Assembly (NCBI GenBank): GCA_017465575.1
Contig: JAFTVX010000014.1
Span: 1-33,571, forward strand
Origin: Alistipes sp.
GTDB taxonomy: Bacteria > Bacteroidota > Bacteroidia > Bacteroidales > Rikenellaceae
Direction: 5' to 3'
Length of the DNA stretch: 33,571 nucleotides
Part shown: positions 24,346-32,289 of the stretch, piece by piece
Numbering within the stretch: position 1 is the stretch's first letter
Layout: each line of letters opens with the position of its first letter
Position numbers and translations under genes: made by a program
Notes under the pieces: generated by a model
What the model saw: only the letters and a program-made list of their open reading frames with translations
The model's database searches: none
What the model was told of the DNA's origin: nothing

Positions 24346-25611
24346 ATGTTTGCCCTTGCCGACTGCAACAACTTCTACGCCTCGTGCGAGCGAGTCTTCC
24401 GACCCGACCTGCAAGGCAAGCCCGTTATTGTTCTCTCGAACAATGACGGCTGTGCTGTTGCGCGCAGTAACGAAGCCAAGGCGTTGGGCATCAAGATGGG
24501 CGACCCTCTTTTCAAGATTCGTGATATTGTCGAACGAAACAATGTAGCGGTCTTCTCGGGCAATATGGCACTCTATGGCGATATGTCGCAGAGGGTGCGT
24601 TGGGTGTTAGAGGAGTATGCACCCTCGGTGGAGGTATACTCCATTGATGAGGCGTTCCTCGACCTCAGAGGTATGGAGGATATCGACTTCGATGCCTATG
24701 CCAAGCGCATATCGAGCGAGTGTTGGCGACTGACATCTATCCCCGTGTCGGTGGGCATAGCCCCCACGAAGACCCTTGCCAAGATTGCATCGAAGCTCTG
24801 TAAGCAGTATCCCAAGTTGCGTGGAGGTTGCTATATGCACCGCCCACAGGATATCGAAAAGGTATTAAGAAAGTTCCCCATCGAGGATGTTTGGGGCATC
24901 GGTCGCAAGACGGCACGCAAACTCCACGAGCGCAACATATCTACTGCGTGGGAGTTTCGTGAGATGGACGAGGGGTTGGTGCGAGGTATGTTCGGCATCG
25001 TGGGCTTGCGCACTTGGCAGGAGTTGCGTGGTGTGCCGAGCATAGAGTTTGAAGATACCATCGAGGCTAAGCAGTCGATATGTGTGTCACGCAGTTTCAG
25101 CAAGGAGATTTCGGATGTCGGCGAACTTGCCGAGCAGGTGGCGAACTTTGCCGCCTCGGCAGCCGAGAAGTTGCGTGCCCAGCACTCTGTGTGTATCGAG
25201 ATGATGGTCTTTGCCTATACCAACCGCTTCAAGGAGAGCGAGCCACAGACCTATGGCAGTACCTTGGTCTCGTTCGCAGAGCCTACGGCAGACCACCGTG
25301 CGATAGTCGCTGCGGCGGTAAATGCCACTCGAGAGGTGCACCGCCGAGGCTTTGGCTATAAGAAGGCGGGTGTGGTAATCAGCAAACTGATGCCCGCCGA
25401 AGGTGTTGTGCGCTCGTTGTTCTCGGATAACGAGGCGCGAGAGCGTGAGAGCCGCCTCTCCTCGGCGATGGATAGCATCAACCACGCCTTTGGTCGTGGT
25501 GCTGTGAAGTTTGGCGTGCAGGGTAGTGGCGCAATAAAGTCATCGAAGGAGAACCAGTCGCCACACTACACCACGCTCTGGTCTGATATCCCGAAGGCAA
25601 CGGTGAAGTAG
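24346..25611 (+). CDS. umuC: UmuC, Y-family DNA polymerase V catalytic subunit
   Basis: A 421-residue translesion polymerase of normal length. The catalytic acids are D6 (ALADCNNFY) and D101/E102 (YSIDEAFLD). The YGDMSQRV motif, the fingers/palm region FRPDLQGKPVIVLSNNDGC, and the helix-hairpin-helix stretch VWGIGRKTARKL are all present. The C-terminus (SPHYTTLWSDIPKATVK) fits the DUF4113 tail of UmuC. It acts with UmuD' to copy past damaged bases at the cost of mutations. It is directly followed by a dispersed repeat. Confidence 0.95.
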   Translation: MFALADCNNFYASCERVFRPDLQGKPVIVLSNNDGCAVARSNEAKALGIKMGDPLFKIRDIVERNNVAVFSGNMALYGDMSQRVRWVLEEYAPSVEVYSIDEAFLDLRGMEDIDFDAYAKRISSECWRLTSIPVSVGIAPTKTLAKIASKLCKQYPKLRGGCYMHRPQDIEKVLRKFPIEDVWGIGRKTARKLHERNISTAWEFREMDEGLVRGMFGIVGLRTWQELRGVPSIEFEDTIEAKQSICVSRSFSKEISDVGELAEQVANFAASAAEKLRAQHSVCIEMMVFAYTNRFKESEPQTYGSTLVSFAEPTADHRAIVAAAVNATREVHRRGFGYKKAGVVISKLMPAEGVVRSLFSDNEARERESRLSSAMDSINHAFGRGAVKFGVQGSGAIKSSKENQSPHYTTLWSDIPKATVK

Positions 25612-25758
25612 AGAGCAAAGAGCAAAGAGAAAGCAGGCGTTCCGCCTGCGGGCAATAGCCCCAAGGGGCAAAAGGGGCAAAAGGGTTCCAAGGGGGCGTA
25701 GCCAGCGCTTGGGACAAGCGCAACCCCTTGTACCACTCAGACCACTTAGACCACTCAG
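25612..25758 (-). repeat. Dispersed intergenic repeat, copy B, with 9-bp tandem tail
   Basis: Positions 25612-25726 match copy A (1-140) in inverse. The stems GCAGGCG/CGCCTGC (25633-25649) and GCGCTTG/CAAGCGC (25705-25721) are both kept, but the bases in the loops differ. Just after, 25732-25758 contains three 9-bp units ACCACTCAG, ACCACTTAG, ACCACTCAG. The remaining gap up to 25827 is unassigned; I see no gene in it. Confidence 0.8.
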
Positions 25759-25827
25759 CGTTAGCTGGCGCTCCAGAGGAGCGCAATCTACTTCCTCCCA
25801 ACCAGCACTCCCCAATTTCAAAAAGAA

Positions 25828-25861
25828 AAGAGCAAAGAGGATTTACCCAATCTTTGCTCTT
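25828..25861 (-). terminator. Terminator of der
   Basis: AAGAGCAAAGA and its complement TCTTTGCTCTT form a perfect 11-bp stem. On the minus strand it is followed by a T-rich run (TTTTCTTTTT). Confidence 0.75.
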
Positions 25862-25881
25862 TCATCTTTTATCTTTGCTCT

Positions 25882-25916
25882 ATTCAGATTTATTTCTGGC
25901 GGAAATAAATCTGAAT
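25882..25916. repeat. Perfect 15-bp hairpin spanning the der stop codon
   Basis: The arms ATTCAGATTTATTTC (25882-25896) and GAAATAAATCTGAAT (25902-25916) pair perfectly around a 5-nt loop. The der stop codon (25890-25892) lies inside the stem, so the last eight codons of der form one arm and the stop with its trailing bases the other. It may protect the mRNA end or act on translation termination. Confidence 0.85.
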
Positions 25917-27194
25917 CGGTACTCCCGAGAAGTCCCACTGCTCACGCAACTTGTTCTCCAAGAAGCGACGATACGACTCCTTGATATACTGTGGCAAGTT
26001 CACGAAGAAGGCGAACTGGGGTGTGGGCGTGGGCAGCTGCGTAACATACTTAATCTTGATATACTTACCCTTCGTTGCAGCGGGAGGGTAGTTCTCGATA
26101 AGAGGCAAGAAGAAGTCGTTGAGCTCCGATGTCGAGATACGGCGCTTGCGTGACTGATATACGCGGATTGCCGCCTGCAAAACATCGAGGATGCGCTGCT
26201 TGTTGATTACCGAGGTGAAGATAATCGGAATGTCGCTAAACGGAGCGAGCTTCTTCTCCAAGAACTCACGCCACACCTTCATAGTGTTGCTATCCTTCTC
26301 CACCAAATCCCACTTGTTGACCACGATAACACAGCCCTTGCGGTTGCGCACGATAAGGTTGTGGATGTTCAGGTCCTGCGACTCGATGCCCTGCTCGGCG
26401 TCGAGCATCAATACGCAGACATCCGAATTCTCGATAGCGCGGATAGAGCGCATCACAGAGTAGAACTCGAGGTCCTCGGTAACCTTGCCCTTCTTACGCA
26501 TACCCGCTGTGTCGATAAGGTAGAAATCCATACCGTACATATTGTAGCGGGTGTGGATTGAGTCGCGCGTAGTGCCTGCAACATTGGTTACGATGTTGCG
26601 CTCCTGACCCAAGAGGGCGTTTGTCATTGACGACTTACCGACATTGGGGCGGCCAACGATGGCGATACGGGGCAACGAGGCATCATACTCGGCTGAGGTA
26701 TCCTCAGGGAGGTTGGCCAAGATAGAGTCCATAAGGTCGCCAGTGCCGCTACCCGACATCGAGCTGATGCAGAAGGGCTCGCCAAGGCCGAGTGAGTGGA
26801 ACTCGTGCGAGAAGTAGATAAGGTCGTAGGTGTCGACCTTGTTGCAAACGAGCAATACCTTCTTACCTGAGCGGCGCAAGATGTCGGCCATCATCATATC
26901 GAGGTCGGTGATGCCTGTGCGCACCTCAACGAGGAAGAGGATAAGGTCGGCCTCGTCGATGGCGAGCATCACCTGACGGCGAATCTCGTCCTCGAAGATA
27001 TCCTCCGAGTTTACGGTGTAACCACCGGTGTCGATTACCGAAAACTCCTTGCCATTCCAATCGGTCTTGCCGTAGTGGCGGTCGCGTGTTGTACCTGCGG
27101 TCTCATCAACTATGGCCTGACGCTGACCTACCAGACGATTGAAAAGCGTAGACTTACCCACATTGGGACGACCAACAATTGCTACCAAACTCAT
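25890..27194 (-). CDS. der: Ribosome assembly GTPase Der (EngA)
   Basis: A 434-residue protein with two tandem GTPase domains. The first has GRPNVGKS (8-15), DTGG (55-58) and NKVD (118-121). The second has GRPNVGKS (181-188), DTAG (228-231) and NKWD (about 296). A KH-like domain fills the end (IEIYFRQK-type finish, here IQIYFRQK). The protein acts in maturation of the 50S subunit and is essential in most bacteria. The length is normal. It is monocistronic, with its own promoter and terminator. Confidence 0.97.
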   Translation of the reverse strand: MSLVAIVGRPNVGKSTLFNRLVGQRQAIVDETAGTTRDRHYGKTDWNGKEFSVIDTGGYTVNSEDIFEDEIRRQVMLAIDEADLILFLVEVRTGITDLDMMMADILRRSGKKVLLVCNKVDTYDLIYFSHEFHSLGLGEPFCISSMSGSGTGDLMDSILANLPEDTSAEYDASLPRIAIVGRPNVGKSSMTNALLGQERNIVTNVAGTTRDSIHTRYNMYGMDFYLIDTAGMRKKGKVTEDLEFYSVMRSIRAIENSDVCVLMLDAEQGIESQDLNIHNLIVRNRKGCVIVVNKWDLVEKDSNTMKVWREFLEKKLAPFSDIPIIFTSVINKQRILDVLQAAIRVYQSRKRRISTSELNDFFLPLIENYPPAATKGKYIKIKYVTQLPTPTPQFAFFVNLPQYIKESYRRFLENKLREQWDFSGVPIQIYFRQK

Positions 27195-27252
27195 AACTTA
27201 AAGGTATGTTCTATATTAGTTAATATTCTATGCCTATATATATAATGCGGTG

Positions 27253-27260
27253 CAAAGATA
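27253..27260 (-). promoter_or_regulatory. -7 box of der
   Basis: TATCTTTG on the minus strand, 58 bp before the start codon. The -33 region is only CTTT-like, so this is a moderate match. Confidence 0.55.
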
Positions 27261-27310
27261 ACGCAAATAGTTGAATTTAGAAAGTGTTAGAAAGAATTTT
27301 GCCATAGTAG

Positions 27311-27342
27311 TTTGTAAAAGATTCTTTTTTATTGTAACTTTG
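27311..27342 (+). promoter_or_regulatory. Promoter of the C10-like protease gene
   Basis: TTTG (27311-27314), 20 bp, TAACTTTG (27335-27342): an exact consensus promoter, about 60 bp before the ATG. Confidence 0.8.
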
Positions 27343-27402
27343 CAAATAGGTTATTATAGACTATTGACTATCTGAATTTTTTACGCCAAAAATCTTGTAA
27401 CA

Positions 27403-28266
27403 ATGAAAAGATTATTACTATTATTGACTGCAATTGGAGTAGTTGCCGTATCGTGTCAGAAGGATATTGCCTACAGCGATATGTCAGAAAAGGAAACTTC
27501 AATAGAAGTGAAAATATCGCCCTATGCAGTCAGCGAGGAGAAGGCTTTAAGCAGACTTGAATCGGAACTTGCTACAATTAAAGGTGTTGAAACTCGTGCG
27601 AGTAATCGCTCTGTGCGAACGATAAAACCTATAAAGTTTAATGATATTGCGCCTGCTACTCGCTCAAGTGATATTGATGTTGATAATCTTCTGTATATTG
27701 TTGAGTTTGAGGATGGTCAGGGTTCAGCAATTCTCGGCGCAGATGAGCGAGTAGAACCTATTTATGCTATACTTGATGAATCCGTATTAACGGAAGAAGA
27801 CTTCCAAAATGCCACAAATTGTGAGAATCGTGATAATATTTCAACCTTTACAGCTGGTTTGATAGCCCAAAGCGCAATAAATAGTGTTTCGACATATGGC
27901 TTACTGCCAGACCAGGAAATAACCTCTGATTTTTATGATATAGAAGAAGAAAAAGTGTCTGTCATCTATATTCCGCCGATGTTATTTACCAAGTGGGGTC
28001 AGAATAGCCCTTACAATGATGAGTTTCCAATGACAAATGATAATAGCACTTATTATTACATACCATACGCAGGATGCGGAGCAATATCCGTTGCACAGAT
28101 TTTAACATATCATCAAGTTAGTCCCTTGGTTAATATCAATAATAGAATTCATCTATATTCTGATGTGTCTAGATTTAATATTTACAATGATTATCAGTTA
28201 ATCGATGACTATTATAAAACCCGATTAGGATATTTGGATATAAATTTAATTAAATATCACAGATAA
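27403..28266 (+). CDS. Truncated Spi / C10 (streptopain-like) protease lipoprotein
   Basis: A 287-residue lipoprotein (VSC, Cys18). Residues about 30-145 match the Spi inhibitory prodomain (VDNLLYIVEFEDGQGSAILG, then VEPIYAILDE). Residues about 185-240 match the start of a C10 peptidase: FTKWGQNSPYND, and YAGCGAISVAQILTYHQ with the catalytic-type Cys225. A full C10 domain needs a His some 150 residues later, but this protein ends about 62 residues after the Cys, so it lacks the His and the later Trp and should be inactive. It is more AT-rich than its neighbours, as is the next gene. It could be a dead gene or a stand-alone inhibitor. Confidence 0.85.
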   Translation: MKRLLLLLTAIGVVAVSCQKDIAYSDMSEKETSIEVKISPYAVSEEKALSRLESELATIKGVETRASNRSVRTIKPIKFNDIAPATRSSDIDVDNLLYIVEFEDGQGSAILGADERVEPIYAILDESVLTEEDFQNATNCENRDNISTFTAGLIAQSAINSVSTYGLLPDQEITSDFYDIEEEKVSVIYIPPMLFTKWGQNSPYNDEFPMTNDNSTYYYIPYAGCGAISVAQILTYHQVSPLVNINNRIHLYSDVSRFNIYNDYQLIDDYYKTRLGYLDINLIKYHR

Positions 28267-28281
28267 GATTTTAAGTACATT

Positions 28282-28779
28282 ATGAAAAAGATATTTGTAG
28301 TAGTCTTACTAAGCCTAATGAGTATCTCTTGTGAGAATGAGATGAATATTGATTGGGCACCATTTAGAATTGAGTTTGTTATTCTCGATTCTGATGGTGA
28401 GAATATTGTTCTAAAAGATGCTGAAGCCAGAAGTAATGTTTTTATTATTTACAATAATTCACGATATATATGCAAGGAATTGACTAGGGATGTTGGGTAT
28501 AATCTTGCCTTGACTACTACTGGCTCTGCAAACGAGATATTTGTCTTCGGAGATTGGTCATTGAATACAGATGGTAGTTTCAGAGTGCGATATGGCGAGC
28601 AAAATTGGCTGGTCGATTTTGAGTCGTATGCGAGTTTCTCCGACAATAATGATGACGATATAAATGTTATGGTAGATGGTGTTCCAGGCGAAAAATACAT
28701 CGATAGCGGAGATTATCATATTTCAATGAACGGAGAGGTTATTTTTAAAAGCGGGGTATATATTTTAAGAGTTAAGTAA
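28282..28779 (+). CDS. Small lipoprotein beside the C10-like protease
   Basis: A 165-residue lipoprotein (ISC, Cys17), 15 bp after the truncated protease gene. It is mostly beta-strand (APFRIEFVILDSDGENIVL, NEIFVFGDWSLNTDGSFRVR) with an acidic loop, and ends KSGVYILRVK. I do not recognise the family. C10 protease genes of Bacteroides are often followed by small inhibitor lipoproteins (Bfi, staphostatin-like), so an inhibitor role is a reasonable guess from context. AT-rich like its partner. Confidence 0.75.
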   Translation: MKKIFVVVLLSLMSISCENEMNIDWAPFRIEFVILDSDGENIVLKDAEARSNVFIIYNNSRYICKELTRDVGYNLALTTTGSANEIFVFGDWSLNTDGSFRVRYGEQNWLVDFESYASFSDNNDDDINVMVDGVPGEKYIDSGDYHISMNGEVIFKSGVYILRVK

Positions 28780-28810
28780 ATATCGATCTACTGTTAGATA
28801 GATTATAGGC

Positions 28811-28921
28811 TGAATAAAAAGTGTATTTTGTCGTTACGCTCGCCCTCAAAATCCTCATTTACGCCTTAGTAAACTGCGGTTTTTCGGGCTTCGCAAGCCT
28901 AAAACTACATCTTTTTATTCA
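28811..28921. repeat. 111-bp element with 11-bp terminal inverted repeats
   Basis: TGAATAAAAAG (28811-28821) and CTTTTTATTCA (28911-28921) are perfect inverted ends. Inside there are nested imperfect stems: AAAATCCTCATTTAC against GTAAACTGCGGTTTT, and GGCTTCGCAAGCC. The whole could fold as one cruciform. It carries no gene. It looks like a MITE or repeat-type palindrome, placed directly after the AT-rich protease pair. Confidence 0.7.
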
Positions 28922-28933
28922 ACCTCTTAAACT

Positions 28934-28973
28934 AAAGGAGATGACTAATTTGTTTTTAGTCATCTCCTTTTTA
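28934..28973. terminator. Strong terminator after the AT-rich pair
   Basis: A perfect 15-bp stem (AAAGGAGATGACTAA and its complement) has a 7-nt loop and a T run of five. Confidence 0.9.
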
Positions 28974-29014
28974 TTTGTTAATTTAGAAAGGTTTAGAAAA
29001 TATTTAGCTCGAAT

Positions 29015-29046
29015 TTTGGTTATTTTTAGAAAAAATTGTACCTTTG
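29015..29046 (+). promoter_or_regulatory. Promoter of the barrel-phoH pair
   Basis: TTTG (29015-29018), 20 bp, TACCTTTG (29039-29046). It rules out any start before about 29052. Confidence 0.8.
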
Positions 29047-29061
29047 AAAGATATTCGATGT

Positions 29062-29730
29062 ATGAAACAAAATGTAGTTATGAAGCAAAGGGCGATAAAG
29101 AGGGTCTTGGCTATGGTGGCGGCGATGCTGTTCGCTATTGGTGGAGCATCGGCGCAGTTGCACTCGTTGGGCTTGTCGGCTGCTGAGGCGGCAGGCGCAG
29201 CACTCGGCCTCAGAACCGAGTGGGGCGTAGGTCTTAAGGGTGTCTACACAAGCGTTGAGAGCCTCTCACCAAGTATCACCGTAGCACCTCGCATAGGTTT
29301 TGGCGCTCAGTTTGATATGGCGTTACGCATAGGTCGCCGCTTTGCTATCGAGACCGAGATTGGCTATGAGCGAGGCTCTATGATGGTGGGCAATGGCTCG
29401 GAGCAGTTCAAGGTAAAGACCACGACGATGGATATTCCCATTTTGGCATCGTTGCGCCTATTGGGGCGTATGATACGCATCAGCGCCGGCCCACTCTTCT
29501 CGGTGATGAACAAGGCGCAGTATGTCAACTCGGACAACCAGACGATGGAGTTTGGCGCTCTGCACCCCACTTGGAATATTATGGCGAGTGCGGGCGTCTG
29601 CATCGGCACGCACTTCCTAATCGAGGCACGCTATGTGCACTCGCTGAAGAAGACCCTAAACCAATTTGAGGGCGAGGAGTTTAACCTACGCTCACGCCGT
29701 ATTACGCTGGGTGTAACGGCTTTGTTTTAG
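29062..29730 (+). CDS. Outer-membrane beta-barrel protein
   Basis: A 222-residue protein with a Sec signal (cleavage near ASA-Q) and a series of amphipathic strands with alternating hydrophobic residues (SITVAPRIGFGAQFDMAL, RFAIETEIGYERGSM, NIMASAGVCIGTHFLIEARY), ending in a terminal Phe (VTALF), as in outer-membrane barrels of the PorT/OmpW-like type. An ATG at 29080 would give a shorter and more standard signal peptide and is an equal choice. The gene is 6 bp before phoH, so they are co-transcribed. The role is not known. Confidence 0.82.
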   Translation: MKQNVVMKQRAIKRVLAMVAAMLFAIGGASAQLHSLGLSAAEAAGAALGLRTEWGVGLKGVYTSVESLSPSITVAPRIGFGAQFDMALRIGRRFAIETEIGYERGSMMVGNGSEQFKVKTTTMDIPILASLRLLGRMIRISAGPLFSVMNKAQYVNSDNQTMEFGALHPTWNIMASAGVCIGTHFLIEARYVHSLKKTLNQFEGEEFNLRSRRITLGVTALF

Positions 29731-29736
29731 ACAGTT

Positions 29737-30735
29737 ATGAGTGAGGAAATATTAAAAGAGATTATGATTGAGGGCGTTGATGCCCGTGAGTTATATGGTG
29801 CGCAGAATGCCTATTTGGAGCAGATGCGCGAGCTAATGCCCAAACTAAAGATTGTGGCGCGTGGCGACACCATCAAGGCGCTTGGCTCGAAGGAGGAGGT
29901 TGCAGCCTTTGAACGACGAATGAACGCCCTGGTGGAGTACTACCTCAAGTATGGACATATCTCGTCGGAGGTGGTGTCGCAAGCCTTCTCGTCGTCGTTG
30001 TCGGAGCTATCGGCAGAACCACCCGCAATCGACAAGGATGTCATCGTCTATGGCAACAACGGAGCGATTATCCGTGCCCGCACAATCAACCAACAACGCT
30101 TGGTGAAGCTTGCGGAGAAGTGCGACTTGATGTTTGCTGTGGGCCCCGCAGGTTCGGGTAAGACCTATACGGCTATTGCGCTGGCTGTGAGGGCGTTGAA
30201 GGAGAAGCAGATACGCCGAATAATCCTCACTCGCCCAGCGGTTGAGGCTGGCGAGAAGCTCGGTTTTTTGCCTGGCGATATGAAGGAGAAGCTCGACCCC
30301 TATTTGCAGCCACTGTACGATGCGCTGAACGATATGATACCGGCGGCTAAGTTGCAGAAGTTCTTGGAGGAGGGCACGGTGCAGATTGCACCCTTGGCAT
30401 ATATGCGTGGTCGCACGCTCGACAACGCCTTTGTTATCCTCGACGAGGCGCAGAATACGACACTCTCGCAGATTAAGATGTTCCTTACGCGAATGGGTCG
30501 CAATGCCAAGTTTATCGTTACGGGCGATGTTACGCAGATTGACCTGCCACGACGCTCGGATAGCGGTCTTACGAAGGCTATGGATACTTTGCGCAATATC
30601 GAGGGCATCGGCATCGTTGAGTTCGACAAGCGCGATATCGTGCGCCACCGTTTGGTGAAGTACATCGTCGATGCTTTCGACAAGCGCGAGGCTATTGAGA
30701 ATGGTTTGTTAAAAACAGATAAAAAGAGTGAATAA
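29737..30735 (+). CDS. phoH: PhoH family ATPase
   Basis: A 332-residue cytosolic protein of the PhoH (PhoL-like) family. The Walker A motif GPAGSGKT is at 136-143 and Walker B (FVILDEAQN) at 232-240. The family motifs LTRPAVEAGEKLGFLPGD and MFLTRMGRNAKFIVTGDVTQ are intact. The first 100 residues hold the family N-terminal domain. PhoH proteins bind ATP and are linked to phosphate stress and to RNA metabolism; the exact role here is not shown. Confidence 0.95.
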   Translation: MSEEILKEIMIEGVDARELYGAQNAYLEQMRELMPKLKIVARGDTIKALGSKEEVAAFERRMNALVEYYLKYGHISSEVVSQAFSSSLSELSAEPPAIDKDVIVYGNNGAIIRARTINQQRLVKLAEKCDLMFAVGPAGSGKTYTAIALAVRALKEKQIRRIILTRPAVEAGEKLGFLPGDMKEKLDPYLQPLYDALNDMIPAAKLQKFLEEGTVQIAPLAYMRGRTLDNAFVILDEAQNTTLSQIKMFLTRMGRNAKFIVTGDVTQIDLPRRSDSGLTKAMDTLRNIEGIGIVEFDKRDIVRHRLVKYIVDAFDKREAIENGLLKTDKKSE

Positions 30736-30750
30736 CTAACTAATAACTAA

Positions 30751-32217
30751 ATGACTATGGATAAGAATTTGAAGGGCTTGAAGCCTGAGGCAGTGTGGAA
30801 GCACTTTGCCGAGATTTGCAACATTCCCCACCCCTCACACGAGGAGGATGCTATCCGTGCCTACATCGTAAAGTGGGCAGAGGAGAAGGGTTTGGAGCAC
30901 AAGATTGACGAGGCACAGAATGTCTATGTTTATCGCCCTGCAACTCCTGGTATGGAGGACCGCAAGGGTATCATTCTTCAGGCACACACCGATATGGTGC
31001 CCCAGAAGAACAACGACAAGGAGTTCGACTTCTCGACCGACCCCATCGAGGCCTATGTTGATGGCGAGTGGGTAACTGCTAACGGCACTACTCTTGGCGC
31101 TGACAACGGTATCGGCGTGGCTGCTGCTATGGCTGCTTTGGAGGACGACGAGTTGCAGCACGGCCCCCTCGAGGCATTGTTTACCGCTACCGAGGAGACT
31201 GGTATGGACGGCGCTTTCGGCCTTAAAGGTGGCTTGCTTAAGGGTGAGATTTTGCTCAACCTCGACTCTGAGACCGAGGGTGAGTTGTATGTTGGTTGCG
31301 CCGGCGGTATGGATGTAAATGTTGAGTTCAAGTACCGCGAGCAGCCCTTGGAGGGTAAGTTTGCTGCCTACAAGGTAACGGTTAAGGGCTTGAAGGGTGG
31401 TCACTCAGGTATCCAGATTGGCACTCAGCGTGCAAATGCCAACAAGGTATTGTTCCGCTTGTTGCGTCAGGAGACCGAGTCTTACGGCTTGGAGCTTGCA
31501 GCTGTCGAGGGTGGTAATATGCGTAACGCTATCCCCCGTGAGGCTTGGGCTGTTGTCGTAGTTCGCGAGGCAGAGAAGGCTATCTTCGAGGCTAATGTTA
31601 AGTCTTACGAGCAGATTATCATCAAGGAGTTCGAGGGTATCGAGGACTCTATCGAAATCTTTGCCGAGGAGGTTGAGTGCCCCAAGGCTATCATTCCTCA
31701 CTTGGAGTCTCACTCGTTGATTCGTGCCGTATGCGGTTGCCCCAATGGCGTTCAGCGTATGTCGGTAGCGATGGAGGGCTTGGTGCAGACCTCTTCTAAC
31801 TTGGCTATCGTTGTTTCGGACGGCTCAACTATCCAGGTTAAGTGCCTTATCCGCTCGTCGGTAGATACCGAGAAGGGCGAGTTGGCAGGCGCTATTTCGT
31901 CAGTATTCGAGTTGGCAGGTGCCGATGTTGAGCTTAGCGGCTCGTACAGCGGTTGGAATCCCAATATGAAGTCGCCTATCTTGCACACCATGTTGGAGTC
32001 TTACGAGAAGCTCTACGGTGTGAAGCCCTCGGTAACTGCTATCCACGCAGGTTTGGAGTGCGGTATCATCGGCGCTAAGTATCCCGGTATGGATATGATT
32101 TCGTTCGGTCCTACCATCTGTTACCCCCACTCACCCGACGAGAAGGTGAACATCGCTTCGGTTGAGAAGTTCTACGACTTCTTGCTCAACACCGTGCGCA
32201 ACGCTCCTAAGAAGTAA
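30751..32217 (+). CDS. pepD: Cytosolic non-specific dipeptidase / aminoacyl-histidine dipeptidase
   Basis: A 488-residue M20C metallopeptidase that splits dipeptides such as Xaa-His. The zinc ligands and catalytic residues are present: H79 and D81 (LQAHTDMVPQ), D118 (GADNGIG), E148/E149 (TATEETGMDG), D172 (NLDSETEG), and H460 (YPHSPDE). Length and motifs are normal for PepD. A second ATG lies 6 bp on (30757). Codon use leans to GCT, GGT and CGT, as in the lipoprotein at 359, a sign of high expression. It starts 15 bp after phoH, so read-through is possible. Confidence 0.95.
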   Translation: MTMDKNLKGLKPEAVWKHFAEICNIPHPSHEEDAIRAYIVKWAEEKGLEHKIDEAQNVYVYRPATPGMEDRKGIILQAHTDMVPQKNNDKEFDFSTDPIEAYVDGEWVTANGTTLGADNGIGVAAAMAALEDDELQHGPLEALFTATEETGMDGAFGLKGGLLKGEILLNLDSETEGELYVGCAGGMDVNVEFKYREQPLEGKFAAYKVTVKGLKGGHSGIQIGTQRANANKVLFRLLRQETESYGLELAAVEGGNMRNAIPREAWAVVVVREAEKAIFEANVKSYEQIIIKEFEGIEDSIEIFAEEVECPKAIIPHLESHSLIRAVCGCPNGVQRMSVAMEGLVQTSSNLAIVVSDGSTIQVKCLIRSSVDTEKGELAGAISSVFELAGADVELSGSYSGWNPNMKSPILHTMLESYEKLYGVKPSVTAIHAGLECGIIGAKYPGMDMISFGPTICYPHSPDEKVNIASVEKFYDFLLNTVRNAPKK

Positions 32218-32237
32218 TCGTTTTTAGAGCAATATTT

Positions 32238-32267
32238 GGGTGTTGGGCATTGGGTTGCCCAACACCC
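32238..32267 (+). terminator. Terminator-like hairpin after pepD
   Basis: GGGTGTTGGGC and its perfect complement flank an 8-nt loop. There is no T run after it, so it may be an imperfect terminator or RNA-end stem. Confidence 0.65.
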
Positions 32268-32289
32268 CCTAAATCCCACGCAATAATTT

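Noticed and set aside
25732-25758. Three 9-bp units considered as a CRISPR-like or VNTR array
   Set aside because: The units are adjacent without spacers and too few for an array; no cas genes are present. Kept only as a tandem tail of the repeat.
30007-30648. Minus-strand open frame of 213 residues inside phoH
   Set aside because: It is antisense to the conserved ATPase domain with no recognisable motif.
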